Shown here one piece after another: positions 42,728 to 51,293 of a stretch of 64,000 bases of DNA. The notes under the pieces are model-generated. The model was not told the DNA's origin. It saw only the letters and a list, made by a program, of their open reading frames with translations, and ran no database searches. The first letter of the stretch is position 1. Each line of letters begins with the position of its first letter. The translations under genes were made by a program, and so were the position numbers. Source of the DNA: CAVTQZ01 sp963737015. Lineage in GTDB: Bacteria > Actinomycetota > Acidimicrobiia > Acidimicrobiales > UBA8190. The stretch covers positions 1,984,001 through 2,048,000 of the forward strand of contig CAVTQZ010000001.1 in the NCBI GenBank assembly GCA_963737015.1, given 5' to 3'.

Positions 42728-44011
42728 GTGACCGCTGGCCGACGACCGACTCCTTCGAAGTGGGCCGGTTGCGGCGCGATGTGGCTGACGGGCGACGAAG
42801 ACGGCCCGCCTCTCGCAATCGACTGGCAAGACTCCGACCGAATCGACTCCCTGGCTCGGCGCTTCGCAACCGACGTCACGCTCGTCGGCGAACGCGCCGC
42901 GGTAACCGGGCTCGGCCGTCTGGGCCGCTTCTCGTGCGGAGGGCGCGCTCACTTGCTCCGTGCGCGCGACGATTGGTTGGCCCTGAACCTGTCACGAGAC
43001 GACGATCGGGCCCTCCTGCCCGCACTGTTCGGATCCGGTCGCCTGACAGCCCGAGACTTTGCGAGCTCCGACGGAGAAGGGCTATGGCGGCTCCTCCGGC
43101 GTGAAGCGCAAGGACACGACGCTCGCGAGCTCGAGGAGAGGGCGGCGATGCTCGGAGTCTGCCTGAGCGTCGTGGCTGGAAGCAGTGGCCCCATGTCGGC
43201 GAGTGGAGGTCCGCGCCCCCGGGCTCGATCGAGGCGCGAGGTGCTCGTCGCGGACTTGTCGGCTATGTGGGCCGGCCCACTTTGCGCGCGGCTATTGCAG
43301 CGAAGGGGCGCGACGGTCGTGAAAATCGAGGACCCCGTGCGACCAGACGGTGCACGCCGGGGCTCACCGAGGTTCTACGACCTCCTGAATGCCGAGAAGC
43401 TCAGCGTCGCCCTCGGCTTGCGCTCGGAGCTCGGAAGGCACCGGCTTCTGGAATTGCTTCACGAGGCGGACGTGATAATCACCTCTTGTAGAGCCAGAGC
43501 CATCGACCAACTCGGCATCTCGGTCGACGACGTGCTCTCCAGTGCGAGCGACAAGGTCTGGACCGCCGTGACCGCTTACGGCTGGGAATCGAACAAGGTC
43601 GGTTTCGGCGACGATGCCGCAGCAGGGGCCGGGCTCGTCGCGTGGCATCCGTCGGACGGTGAACCGCGCTTCGCAGCGGACGCCATCGCGGATCCCCTGT
43701 GTGGGATAGAGGCCGCGGCATTGACCATGGACTGCATCGAACGTGGCGGCCGCTGGTTCGTCGACGCGTCTCTGGCGGGTGCAGCAGCCAAAGCCGCGCC
43801 TCACGGCACTGCGGCTCGAATGGCGGTACTCCGGGACGGAAGGTGGTTCTTCGACGACGAGCCCGTCATGCCACCGCGTGCCCGCATCGCGGCGCCTAGC
43901 GCTCCACCGCTCGGCAGGCACAGCGAAGTGCTAGCCGAGCTCCAGAGTCAGGTCCCCGAAGGGGGTCGAGGCTTGTTTCCTTTCGCAGTCAGACCGAGCG
44001 CATTCACGTAG
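42728..44011 (+). CDS. CaiB-family CoA-transferase with rearranged domain order
   Basis: A 427-residue family III CoA-transferase relative. The usual N-terminal CaiB block (VLVADLSAMWAGPLCARLL, then GATVVKIEDPVRPDGARRG) begins only at about residue 175. It is preceded by a region (GGRAHLLRARDDWLALNLSR ... ELEERAAMLGV) that resembles the small domain normally found after it. The probable catalytic Asp lies in AIADPLCGIEAA, and the normal tail APPLGRHSEVLAEL closes the protein. The GTG at 42728 is preferred by leaderless spacing; the frame upstream overlaps the divergent hydratase gene. It converges with, and overlaps by 64 bases, the downstream tetR gene. Confidence 0.8.
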   Translation: MTAGRRPTPSKWAGCGAMWLTGDEDGPPLAIDWQDSDRIDSLARRFATDVTLVGERAAVTGLGRLGRFSCGGRAHLLRARDDWLALNLSRDDDRALLPALFGSGRLTARDFASSDGEGLWRLLRREAQGHDARELEERAAMLGVCLSVVAGSSGPMSASGGPRPRARSRREVLVADLSAMWAGPLCARLLQRRGATVVKIEDPVRPDGARRGSPRFYDLLNAEKLSVALGLRSELGRHRLLELLHEADVIITSCRARAIDQLGISVDDVLSSASDKVWTAVTAYGWESNKVGFGDDAAAGAGLVAWHPSDGEPRFAADAIADPLCGIEAAALTMDCIERGGRWFVDASLAGAAAKAAPHGTAARMAVLRDGRWFFDDEPVMPPRARIAAPSAPPLGRHSEVLAELQSQVPEGGRGLFPFAVRPSAFT

Positions 44012-44625
44012 ATCAGCGTGAGCTGTTCGACCGCCTCGTCGAACGAAGAGTCGACCGCCCCCTCCACAAGCCACGTCTCTGCGAAACGGGTCGTCATCGC
44101 CCCGAGAGCAGCTGCTGTGACGACTGGTTCGAGCGCGGCGTCGGCAAGCCCACGGCTCTGGAGCTGTCGGATCGACTCCGCCACCTCGGCTTCGTAGTCC
44201 TTATGGCGCGCGAGCCTGAGGGCCCCCACCTCACTGTCGTAGCGGGCGACTTGCTCGATCACACCCATGATTTTGGCTTCCTCGCTGTAGCTCTCGAAGT
44301 GCCGGCGCATCGCCTCGTGGATCCGTTCGTGTGGGCTCGCGTGGGAATTCGGATCCAGGATGACCGCACCTAGAGGAGCGGCGAGGCGCTCGTCGACATC
44401 GGCCGCGACCTCGCGGAAGATCTCTTCTTTCGAATCGAAGTAGTGGTAGAACGATCCGTGCGAAAGCCCCGCGCGTTCTGCGATGTCGGATATTCGTGCA
44501 TCGAGGAATCCGCTCTCTTCGAAGATCTCCTTCGCGGCCGCGACGAGCCGAGCGCGTGTCTGGACTCCCTTGCGCGAGCGTGGGCCGTTGGGCTTCTCGC
44601 CCTCTTCTTGTGCAGCTAGCGACAC
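43948..44625 (-). CDS. TetR/AcrR-family transcriptional regulator
   Basis: Repressor of about 225 residues. The helix-turn-helix is ARISDIAERAGLSHGSFYHY followed by FDSKEEIFREV; the C-terminal part is a typical helical ligand pocket. I chose the GTG at 44625, which has AAGGAGG upstream; an ATG at 44652 overlaps the end of the upstream thiolase gene. It is cotranscribed with the DUF35-thiolase fusion, whose promoter contains the 16-bp palindrome (46314-46329). That makes this protein the best candidate for the regulator binding that motif across the window. Its last 64 bases overlap the convergent CaiB gene. Confidence 0.88.
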   Translation of the reverse strand: MSLAAQEEGEKPNGPRSRKGVQTRARLVAAAKEIFEESGFLDARISDIAERAGLSHGSFYHYFDSKEEIFREVAADVDERLAAPLGAVILDPNSHASPHERIHEAMRRHFESYSEEAKIMGVIEQVARYDSEVGALRLARHKDYEAEVAESIRQLQSRGLADAALEPVVTAAALGAMTTRFAETWLVEGAVDSSFDEAVEQLTLIYVNALGLTAKGNKPRPPSGT

Positions 44626-44641
44626 GCCGCCTCCTTCCGCG

Positions 44642-46273
44642 TCACGCGCCATCGCGTCTCAAGAGAAGAACTCCAGAAGGTGTCCCGCCCCCCGTCGCGA
44701 CCACCGCGGTCTTTGCATCTCGCACTTGTCGCTCTCCAGCGTCTCCCCGCAGTTGCAAGACCGCTTCGTAGATGAAGCCGAACCCGTGGGTGCGCCCCTC
44801 CGAGAGCTGGCCACCGTGCGGGTTGAGCGGCAGCTCCCCATCCGGGGCGATCTTCTTGCCGTGCTCGAGCCAGTCCTGCGCCTCTCCGAAGCCGCAGAAG
44901 CCGAGCGCCTCCAACCAGGAAATGGCGTTGAAGGTGAAACCGTCGTAGAGCAACGCCACGTCCACGTCGTGCGGACCCATGTCAGTGCGCGTCCACAGAT
45001 GAGCTGCCTGACCGAGAACTTGCGGCTCATGGGTGAGAGTGCCCTGGTCCCATGAGATCCGCTCGAGGATCTGGGTACCGACAGCCTCCACCTCTACTGC
45101 GCGCTTCGGCAGATCGCACGCCACCGAGGCATCGGAGATGATCACGGCCATGGCACCGTCGCACGGGACGTCGCAGTCGTAGAGACCGAACGGTGTCGAG
45201 ATGGTGCGAGCCGAGAGGTAGTCCTCCATCGTCATCGGATCGCGATAGATCGCGGCGGGGTTGCGGGCGGCGTTCGCTCTCCCGTTCAGCGCGATCGCCC
45301 CCAGCATCTCGCGTGAGGCGCCATAGCGGTACATGTACTGCGACGCATTCATGGCGATCCAATTCGCGGCAGACATCGCCCCGAACGGGGCTCGCCATTC
45401 CTGCATGCCCGATACCCGGCCGCCTTGACGAGCTTTTGATCCAAGCGCCGCGAATGTGGACTCCCACACGGTCCTGAAGCACAGGACGTGGCGGCACAAC
45501 CCGGCCGCCACAGCGAGCATCGCCGCGATCACCGCTCCGCCGGGCCCGGGGAGATCCCCACCACCGTTCGTCCAGGTGGGTTGCAGACGCAGCGCCTCCT
45601 CGACTGCGCTGACACCACCCTCGGACATGCCCGACATCGCACCGACCGCTCCGGGATACGTGGACAGGCCGTCGATGTCGGAGAACTCCAGGCCCGCGTC
45701 GCCGATGGCGGCGGTGCAGGCGTCGACGGTGAGAGAGAGCGGGTCGAGCATCAGCCGGCGCCCGATCCTCGAGCGGCCGATCCCCGAGAGGACTGATCTG
45801 TGCTCGAAGCGCTGATCGCTCAAGGGCTTGCGGGGGCGGGGCCTCTCAGGTTCGGCGACGCGCTCGACGGGATCGGTCCGTCCGGTCGGCTCGAACAAAG
45901 GCACCCACACGTCGTCGCTTCGCTCGAAGCAGACCGAGACTTCCTGCCCGATGCTCACTTCTTCGGGCCTGGACCCGACGATGTTCGTCGTGAGGTGGAC
46001 GCTCGGGTCTTCGCTCAGCGCCACGTTTGCGACGGCGTATGGAGGATCGAAGCCGGGTATCCACGGCTGGACGTTGACCGTGACACCGACGACGGTCGCC
46101 CGTCCCGACACTCGCGTCGGCTTCCACGACCTGCTCCGGCAGTAGGGACAGATCGGTACCGGGGGATGGACGAGCCTTCCGCAGCCACAACATCCCTGAA
46201 CCCGCAAGACCCCGTCGGAGCCCGAGGTCCAGAACCACTCGTTCGCCGGGGTGAGCGCGGGCAGCGGTCTCAA
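44642..46273 (-). CDS. DUF35-thiolase fusion (ChsH2-Ltp2-like aldolase)
   Basis: A 543-residue fusion. Residues about 10-130 are a DUF35 zinc-ribbon/OB-fold (CCGCGRLVHPPVPICPYC, then VSGRATVVGVTVNVQPWIPG). Residues about 160-543 are an Ltp2-type thiolase fold. Ltp2-like hallmarks are ALLYDGFTFN and HGGQLSEGRTHGFGFIYEA, regions that carry the two catalytic Tyr residues in the steroid retro-aldolase Ltp2. A retro-aldol cleavage of a beta-hydroxyacyl-CoA is likely. In steroid clusters the two parts are on separate chains. The start is TTG at 46273 behind GAGAGGAG. The tetR gene follows. Confidence 0.9.
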   Translation of the reverse strand: MRPLPALTPANEWFWTSGSDGVLRVQGCCGCGRLVHPPVPICPYCRSRSWKPTRVSGRATVVGVTVNVQPWIPGFDPPYAVANVALSEDPSVHLTTNIVGSRPEEVSIGQEVSVCFERSDDVWVPLFEPTGRTDPVERVAEPERPRPRKPLSDQRFEHRSVLSGIGRSRIGRRLMLDPLSLTVDACTAAIGDAGLEFSDIDGLSTYPGAVGAMSGMSEGGVSAVEEALRLQPTWTNGGGDLPGPGGAVIAAMLAVAAGLCRHVLCFRTVWESTFAALGSKARQGGRVSGMQEWRAPFGAMSAANWIAMNASQYMYRYGASREMLGAIALNGRANAARNPAAIYRDPMTMEDYLSARTISTPFGLYDCDVPCDGAMAVIISDASVACDLPKRAVEVEAVGTQILERISWDQGTLTHEPQVLGQAAHLWTRTDMGPHDVDVALLYDGFTFNAISWLEALGFCGFGEAQDWLEHGKKIAPDGELPLNPHGGQLSEGRTHGFGFIYEAVLQLRGDAGERQVRDAKTAVVATGGGTPSGVLLLRRDGA

Positions 46274-46300
46274 GTTGCTCCTCTCTCGCCGGTCAGGAGA

Positions 46301-46329
46301 GGAGGTTATCCAATATTGATGTCGATGTC
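46301..46329 (-). promoter_or_regulatory. Promoter with palindromic operator (DUF35-thiolase/tetR operon)
   Basis: Toward the gene, -35 CTGACA (46324-46329) is 17 bases from -10 TAACCT (46301-46306). The palindrome at 46314-46329 (gene-strand CTGACATCGACATCAA) covers the -35 exactly as at the amidohydrolase and Liv promoters. An operon encoding its own TetR with this site suggests autoregulation. Confidence 0.5.
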
Positions 46330-46367
46330 AGAGAAATGGCCGCTCCGGGCGGCTCGTCGTTTCCGGC

Positions 46368-47852
46368 TCAGCCGGCAGGCCAGGCGACCGACTTGATCTC
46401 CACGTACTGGTCGAATCCGGCAATTCCGTTCTGGCGCCCGACCCCGCTCGCCTTGTAGCCACCGAAGGGCATGTCGGCGAAGTAAGGCGCCCCGCCGTTG
46501 AGTCCCACGAAGCCGGCGCGCACCCTGTGAGCGACGGCGATCGAGCGTTCGAGCGATCCGGACATGACGTTGCCGGCAAGACCGTACGCACTGTCGTTGG
46601 CGATTCGGACAGCGTCTTCCTCGTCTTCGAACGGGATCACAACGAGCACCGGGCCGAAGATCTCCTCCTGGGCGATCGTCATCGAGTTGTCCACGTCGAC
46701 GAAGAGAGTCGGCCTCACATAGAAACCTCTGTCGAGACCCTCGGGCTTTCCGGTACCCCCCACGAGAGCGGTCGCACCCTCGTCTATCCCCTTCTGGATG
46801 TAGCCGAGAACGCGCTCGCGCTGCTTTGCCGAGATCACCGGTCCGCACAGGACGTCAGGCTTCTGCGGGTCCCCCGGCACGATGCCCTCGTACATCGCCT
46901 TCAAGATCGCCACCCCCTCGTCGTAACGGGAACGGGGAAGCAGCATCCGGGTGGGGATCGCACATCCCTGACCCGCGTGCATACAGGGCGCTATTCCGAT
47001 CATGCAGGACATGTCGAGGTCAGCGTCCTCTAGGACGATGGTCGCCGACTTCCCACCGAGCTCCAGGAAAAGACGTTTCATGGTCGGCGCGCCCTTCTCC
47101 ATGATGCGTTTGCCTACAGCGGTCGATCCGGTGAAGGAGATCAAGTCGACCTTCGGCGAAACTGTCAGCTCCTCGCCGAGCAGATGGTCCGACGAGGTGA
47201 CGACGTTCAGCACACCGGGAGGGATGTCCGTGCGCTCGGATACGAGGCGGCCGATCCGCGTCGCGTTGAACGGAGTGTCAGGTGCGGGCTTCAGCACGAC
47301 GGTGTTTCCGGTTGCAAGTGCCTGTCCGAGCTTGTTGATCGTGACCTCGAAGGGAAAGTTCCAGGGGACGATCGCCCCCACCACTCCCACGGGTTCACGC
47401 CAGATCCGGCGCATCGTCAGCTGATTCGTCATCTCGGAAACAGCGTCCGGAAGGTCCTGCTCCCACGGGTACTCATCGATCAGCTTTGCCGGATAACGGA
47501 GAGCTCCCGAGAGCGGGGCGTCGAGCTGGGGGCCGTGGGTCACCATGCGGGGGCATCCGACCTCGAGTATCAGCTCCTCACGCATGTCTTCGCGTTCGGC
47601 CTCGAGTGCTTCCTGAAGCTGTTCGAGACAGCGCTTCCTGAAGGAGTGGTTCGTCGACCAGTCCGTCTCGTCGAACGCGCGGCGGGCGGCGTCGACGGCG
47701 CGGTGCATGTCGGCCTTGGATGCATCGGCGACCTCTCCGAGGACCTCTTCGGTGGCGGGATTGACGTTCGTGAAAGTCCCGGCTTCGCCGTCGACGAGCT
47801 TGCCGTCGATCAGCATCCTCTGTTCGAACCGGACCTGCGCTGAGCTCGACAT
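46368..47852 (-). CDS. NAD(P)-dependent aldehyde dehydrogenase
   Basis: ALDH-superfamily enzyme of 494 residues oxidising an aldehyde to its acid. Catalytic Glu264 lies in LELGGKSA, the nucleophile Cys297 in GQGCAIPTR, and IVPWNFPFE (161-169) contributes the conserved Asn and the cofactor site. Length and ending are complete. AAGGAAG precedes the ATG by about 11 bases. It follows the SDR by 75 bases, so alcohol-to-aldehyde-to-acid oxidation after the Rieske oxygenase step is plausible. Confidence 0.94.
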   Translation of the reverse strand: MSSSAQVRFEQRMLIDGKLVDGEAGTFTNVNPATEEVLGEVADASKADMHRAVDAARRAFDETDWSTNHSFRKRCLEQLQEALEAEREDMREELILEVGCPRMVTHGPQLDAPLSGALRYPAKLIDEYPWEQDLPDAVSEMTNQLTMRRIWREPVGVVGAIVPWNFPFEVTINKLGQALATGNTVVLKPAPDTPFNATRIGRLVSERTDIPPGVLNVVTSSDHLLGEELTVSPKVDLISFTGSTAVGKRIMEKGAPTMKRLFLELGGKSATIVLEDADLDMSCMIGIAPCMHAGQGCAIPTRMLLPRSRYDEGVAILKAMYEGIVPGDPQKPDVLCGPVISAKQRERVLGYIQKGIDEGATALVGGTGKPEGLDRGFYVRPTLFVDVDNSMTIAQEEIFGPVLVVIPFEDEEDAVRIANDSAYGLAGNVMSGSLERSIAVAHRVRAGFVGLNGGAPYFADMPFGGYKASGVGRQNGIAGFDQYVEIKSVAWPAG

Positions 47853-47927
47853 CCTGCATACTTCCTTTTGCTCGATTCGGACGCTCCGGGATGACGGTAC
47901 ACCTGGCCCCCCCGGTTCGTCCGGCTA

Positions 47928-48698
47928 TCAGGTGTTTCTTCCCCCGTTGACCCCGATGATCTGGCCGGTCACGTATCCCGCCTCGTCGGAGACCAAGAAG
48001 GAACAAGCCGCCGCGATGTCCTCGGGACGCCCGGCTCTGCGCACGGGCGTCCGGGTTATCACCTCGTCCATCCCCCCCGGGCCGAATCGGCCCTTTTCCT
48101 CCGCGCGGCGGGACATCGGCGTGTCGATGAAGCCCGGCGGGATCGTGTTGACCGTTATTCCCGATGGCCCGAACTCGAGCGCCAAAGATTTGGTCAGGCC
48201 GACCACACCCGCCTTCGAAGCGACGTAGTGGGTCATGTAGGGCTGCCCGCTGTGCATGCTCGACGACGAGATGTTGACGATGCGCCCCCACCCTGCGTCG
48301 ATCATGTCGGGCAATACGAGCTGGCAACAGTGGAATGTGCCTACGAGGTTGATGCGGAGCAAGGTCTCGAACAATTCCGGCGTGATCTCCAAGAAGCGGG
48401 CGAAGCCTTCCTTCCCGGCGTTGTTCACGAGGATGACGACCGGGCCCCATTTCGCCCTCACCTCTTGCATGCCGCGCTCTATGGCGGACCGCTCACCGAC
48501 ATCGACCTGGACGGCGATGGCCTCGTGCCCCTCGGCGCGGAGCTTTTCGGCCTCTGTCTCGGCGTCCGCGCCGTTCAAGTCGAAGAGAGCGACCTTCACG
48601 CCGTCGCGGGCAAGGCGCTGTGAAATGGCGAGCCCGATCCCCGAAGCCGCCCCGGTCACGATGCCGACCTTCACTGCAGGCGCCTCGTTGACCGACAC
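47928..48698 (-). CDS. SDR family oxidoreductase (FabG-like)
   Basis: Classical SDR of 256 residues: TGAASGIG (15-22), NNAG, catalytic Ser in NISSSSMHSG, and YVASK. The C-terminal GQIIGVNGGRNT is typical. A GTG start at 48698 lies 3 bases after the stop of the small gene, implying coupling. It probably oxidises a hydroxy or diol product in the Rieske oxygenase operon. Confidence 0.92.
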   Translation of the reverse strand: MSVNEAPAVKVGIVTGAASGIGLAISQRLARDGVKVALFDLNGADAETEAEKLRAEGHEAIAVQVDVGERSAIERGMQEVRAKWGPVVILVNNAGKEGFARFLEITPELFETLLRINLVGTFHCCQLVLPDMIDAGWGRIVNISSSSMHSGQPYMTHYVASKAGVVGLTKSLALEFGPSGITVNTIPPGFIDTPMSRRAEEKGRFGPGGMDEVITRTPVRRAGRPEDIAAACSFLVSDEAGYVTGQIIGVNGGRNT

Positions 48699-48701
48699 GG
48701 T

Positions 48702-49031
48702 CTATATCGCCGGTTCGGCTACCGCATCGAGAGACGACGCTCCCGAGTCCGGGACCCGCGGCTGGTTCCATACCTCGACGGGGAACGACACCGTGCAGAG
48801 CGAACAGAAGAGCCACGTCAGGTTCTTGTCCTCGTCGCTCATCTTCCTGTCGTAGGGAACCTTCGACAGGTACTCGCGGGCCTGGCCCAGGTACGAAAAC
48901 GCCGCGTCGTAGAAGGCCTGCAACTGTTCCATTGTGCTGTTGATGCGCTTCGCGTAGGCGTCGCGCTCGCTACGAAGCGCCCAATCGGCGAACGGCTCCA
49001 GGGCTGCGAACTGCTCGGGAAAACTAGCCAT
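48702..49031 (-). CDS. Small protein linked to a Rieske oxygenase
   Basis: A 109-residue soluble, largely helical protein (NSTMEQLQAFYDAAFSYLGQ, YLSKVPYDRKMSDEDKNL) ending in an aromatic/Cys-containing segment (TWLFCSLCTVSFPVEVWNQP). I do not recognise the family. It sits between the Rieske alpha subunit (35 bases upstream) and the SDR (3 bases downstream), with AAAGGA before the ATG, so it is almost certainly cotranscribed. There is no usual NTF2-like beta subunit gene here, so it may serve as an accessory or small subunit of the oxygenase. Confidence 0.78.
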   Translation of the reverse strand: MASFPEQFAALEPFADWALRSERDAYAKRINSTMEQLQAFYDAAFSYLGQAREYLSKVPYDRKMSDEDKNLTWLFCSLCTVSFPVEVWNQPRVPDSGASSLDAVAEPAI

Positions 49032-49066
49032 GCTGCTCGTCCTTTCGCGCTAAGAGGTCTCGCCGC

Positions 49067-50377
49067 TCAAGCCGAGCCGAGCAACGAGACGGGGGTCTCC
49101 TGGCGCTCTGCCTGCTCGGGGTGGCTCGTCAGGTACTCGGCGACGTAGGAGGCAGTCGTCTGGTGGAGGTGGCGCAACAGGATCTCCTGATCGTTGAGCG
49201 GGAAGTCCTTCACCACACGTGATTCGAGCATCGTCTGGGTGGCTTCGAGGGTGTTCGAGTCCTGAAGGCCGTACTCCTTGAAGGAGACGACGCCCAACTG
49301 CTGCTGGACGCGCTCCCAGGCCGTCTTCGGAGGGACGAAGTAGCACGCGCCTTCGAAGATGTGGGTGTTGTAGGAGGTCGGCCAGTAGTGGTAGGTGAGC
49401 ACCCACCCCGGCTTCCATATGAGGACCATCCAGTTCGGGAAGAACAGGTAGGAATCGAGCCCCCAGGCTTGATTACGTGCCGGGTTGAGGCCCGGGGGCA
49501 GCTCGATGTCGATGGGCGGGTCCCAAGGTCCGAAGAGACCACTGCGCAGCTCCCGCTCCATCGGCTTCACCATCTTCTCGTCCTTTGGGGGCGCCATCCC
49601 CCCCCAGGAAGACACGACGCCGTGGGGGCCGTCGATCCCGTAGTAGAGCGCCTCGTATCCGCTCTCGAGCAATTTCTGCGACTCTTCCTGGACGGCTTGC
49701 TTCGCGTGCAGGACGGGTGCGTGGTAGAACTCGGTGAAGGCGTCGATGTAGAGCTTCCAGTTGCTGTGGACCTCTGCGCGGTACTTGTGGACCTGCGTCA
49801 TCTCGTGGAACGGATAGCCCGCGATCCCTGAACCGAGCTCCCCGAGGTATTCCTTGAGCGGCTGAGGTGTTCCCTCCCGATCGAGGTTCACGAAGATCCA
49901 GCCCTCCCAGACCTCGCAGTGGACGGGGACGAGCCCGTAGTCGCTCTTGTCCAGATCGAAGAATTCCTTTTCCTGTTGGACGAAGGTGCACGCACCTCCG
50001 AGGTCGTAGCGCCAGCCGTGGTACTTACAGGTGAACTGCCGGCAGAACCCAGCGGTCTCCTCGCCCGGGTAGTCCTGCCAAACGAGCTTGTTACCCCGGT
50101 GACGGCAGATGTTGTAGAACGCCCGGACGTCGTCGGATGTCGAGCGCACGATCACGACAGAGGTGTCGAGGACCTTCAGCTCTTTCGTGAAATAGGAGCC
50201 GACCCTCGCCAGCTGCTCGACACGACCGACATTGAGCCAGGTCTTTGAGAACACCGCTTTGCGTTCGAGCTCGTAGTAGCTCGGGGAGATCGAATCCTCG
50301 TAGTCGACCGGGGTCTTGTTCAGGTGGGGGTAGTGATCGGTCCAGCTACCCTCATCGGGCTTCGAGAAGTGGGGCAT
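49067..50377 (-). CDS. Rieske aromatic ring-hydroxylating oxygenase, alpha subunit
   Basis: Terminal oxygenase of 436 residues. The Rieske cluster ligands are Cys91 and His93 (CRHRGNKL) and Cys117 and His120 (CKYHGW). The mononuclear iron site is NWKLYIDAFTEFYHAPVLH, with His219 and His224 and a bridging Asp212. GGAGGAG precedes the ATG. It needs an electron donor such as the KshB-like reductase at 23725, since none is encoded nearby. It heads an operon with a small protein, SDR and aldehyde dehydrogenase. The substrate is unknown, aromatic or steroid-like. Confidence 0.94.
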   Translation of the reverse strand: MPHFSKPDEGSWTDHYPHLNKTPVDYEDSISPSYYELERKAVFSKTWLNVGRVEQLARVGSYFTKELKVLDTSVVIVRSTSDDVRAFYNICRHRGNKLVWQDYPGEETAGFCRQFTCKYHGWRYDLGGACTFVQQEKEFFDLDKSDYGLVPVHCEVWEGWIFVNLDREGTPQPLKEYLGELGSGIAGYPFHEMTQVHKYRAEVHSNWKLYIDAFTEFYHAPVLHAKQAVQEESQKLLESGYEALYYGIDGPHGVVSSWGGMAPPKDEKMVKPMERELRSGLFGPWDPPIDIELPPGLNPARNQAWGLDSYLFFPNWMVLIWKPGWVLTYHYWPTSYNTHIFEGACYFVPPKTAWERVQQQLGVVSFKEYGLQDSNTLEATQTMLESRVVKDFPLNDQEILLRHLHQTTASYVAEYLTSHPEQAERQETPVSLLGSA

Positions 50378-50417
50378 GGATCTCCTCCGCGGCGCGCGTC
50401 CAGGCGTTTCACAAAAA

Positions 50418-50452
50418 AGTATACGGCACGGCTCAAATCTTGAAAAGGCTGA
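50418..50452 (-). promoter_or_regulatory. Rieske operon promoter
   Basis: TATACT (50418-50423, minus strand) is a near-consensus -10 about 40 bases before the ATG. TCAAGATTTGA, a small TCAA-N3-TTGA inverted repeat, lies in the -35 area. This is the AT-richest stretch in the 109-base gap. Confidence 0.45.
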
Positions 50453-50486
50453 TCTCAGAGTTGAGAACGAGATTCTCGGCTCAGGG

Positions 50487-51293
50487 CTACCTCGACCGCC
50501 ATTCGATCCGGGGCTGGTCGGTGAAGGTCTCCTGGCCCTGCTTCAGGGCCTGAGCCGAGGTGCCCAGTTGGAGAAAGAGGTTGCCCAGGGCTTTGGCCTG
50601 TTCTTGACTGAGTCCGCGAGCGGCCCAGAGGGTCCGGAGGCTCGCTTGCACGCCTGCTGGGGGTTGCGATGCGATGACCGTGGCGAGCTTCCGGGCGGCG
50701 GGAAGCACTTCCGGGGGCCCGACCACCTCGCTCACCAGTCCCGTTTCTCTGGCGGTAGAGGCTGTAATTCGCTCGTGTGCACCCACGAGGGTCATGCGGA
50801 CCAGGTCCCCGAAGGCCATTCGCCCGCAAAGAAGGATCGGTTCGAACGATGCCGTCATCCCGTAGGTGACGTGCGGGTCGAAGAAGGTCGCAGTCTCAGA
50901 AGCGATGATGATGTCGCACTCACCTAGAAGGTAGAACGCACCACCGCATGCCATACCGTTGACGGCGGCGATCACGGGCTTCCACAGGCCTTGGCTCTTC
51001 GGGCCGATCTTCTGTCCGGGGTCGTCGTAGGTGAAGGCGTCGAACTCCTCGTCCACCGGGATCTCGCTGCGATCGAGGCCAGTGCAAAAGGCTCGATCCC
51101 CTTTTCCGGTCAGGACGACCGCACGGATCGCATCCTCGCCGCGAATGAACTGCCAGACCTCGGCCAGCTCCTCCTGCATCGTCGCGTCGAAGGAATTGTG
51201 GACCTCGGGACGGTTCAAGGTGACCGTCGCGACGTGCTCTTCGACGTCCAGAAGAAGCGTTCGAAGGTGAGTCGGCTCAGATTTGCGCTTCAC
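50487..51293 (-). CDS. Enoyl-CoA hydratase/isomerase family protein
   Basis: Crotonase-fold enzyme of 268 residues with VATVTLNRPEVHNSFDATM, the modified oxyanion region AFCTGLDRSE and NGMACGGAFYLLGECD. The canonical GAGGT motif is replaced by ASFEPILLCGRM, so catalytic Glu residues differ from true hydratases. The GTG at 51293 overlaps the MDR stop in GTGA; the 100 open codons upstream are not coding. It is fourth and last in the ACAD-kinase-MDR-hydratase operon. Confidence 0.9.
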   Translation of the reverse strand: MKRKSEPTHLRTLLLDVEEHVATVTLNRPEVHNSFDATMQEELAEVWQFIRGEDAIRAVVLTGKGDRAFCTGLDRSEIPVDEEFDAFTYDDPGQKIGPKSQGLWKPVIAAVNGMACGGAFYLLGECDIIIASETATFFDPHVTYGMTASFEPILLCGRMAFGDLVRMTLVGAHERITASTARETGLVSEVVGPPEVLPAARKLATVIASQPPAGVQASLRTLWAARGLSQEQAKALGNLFLQLGTSAQALKQGQETFTDQPRIEWRSR

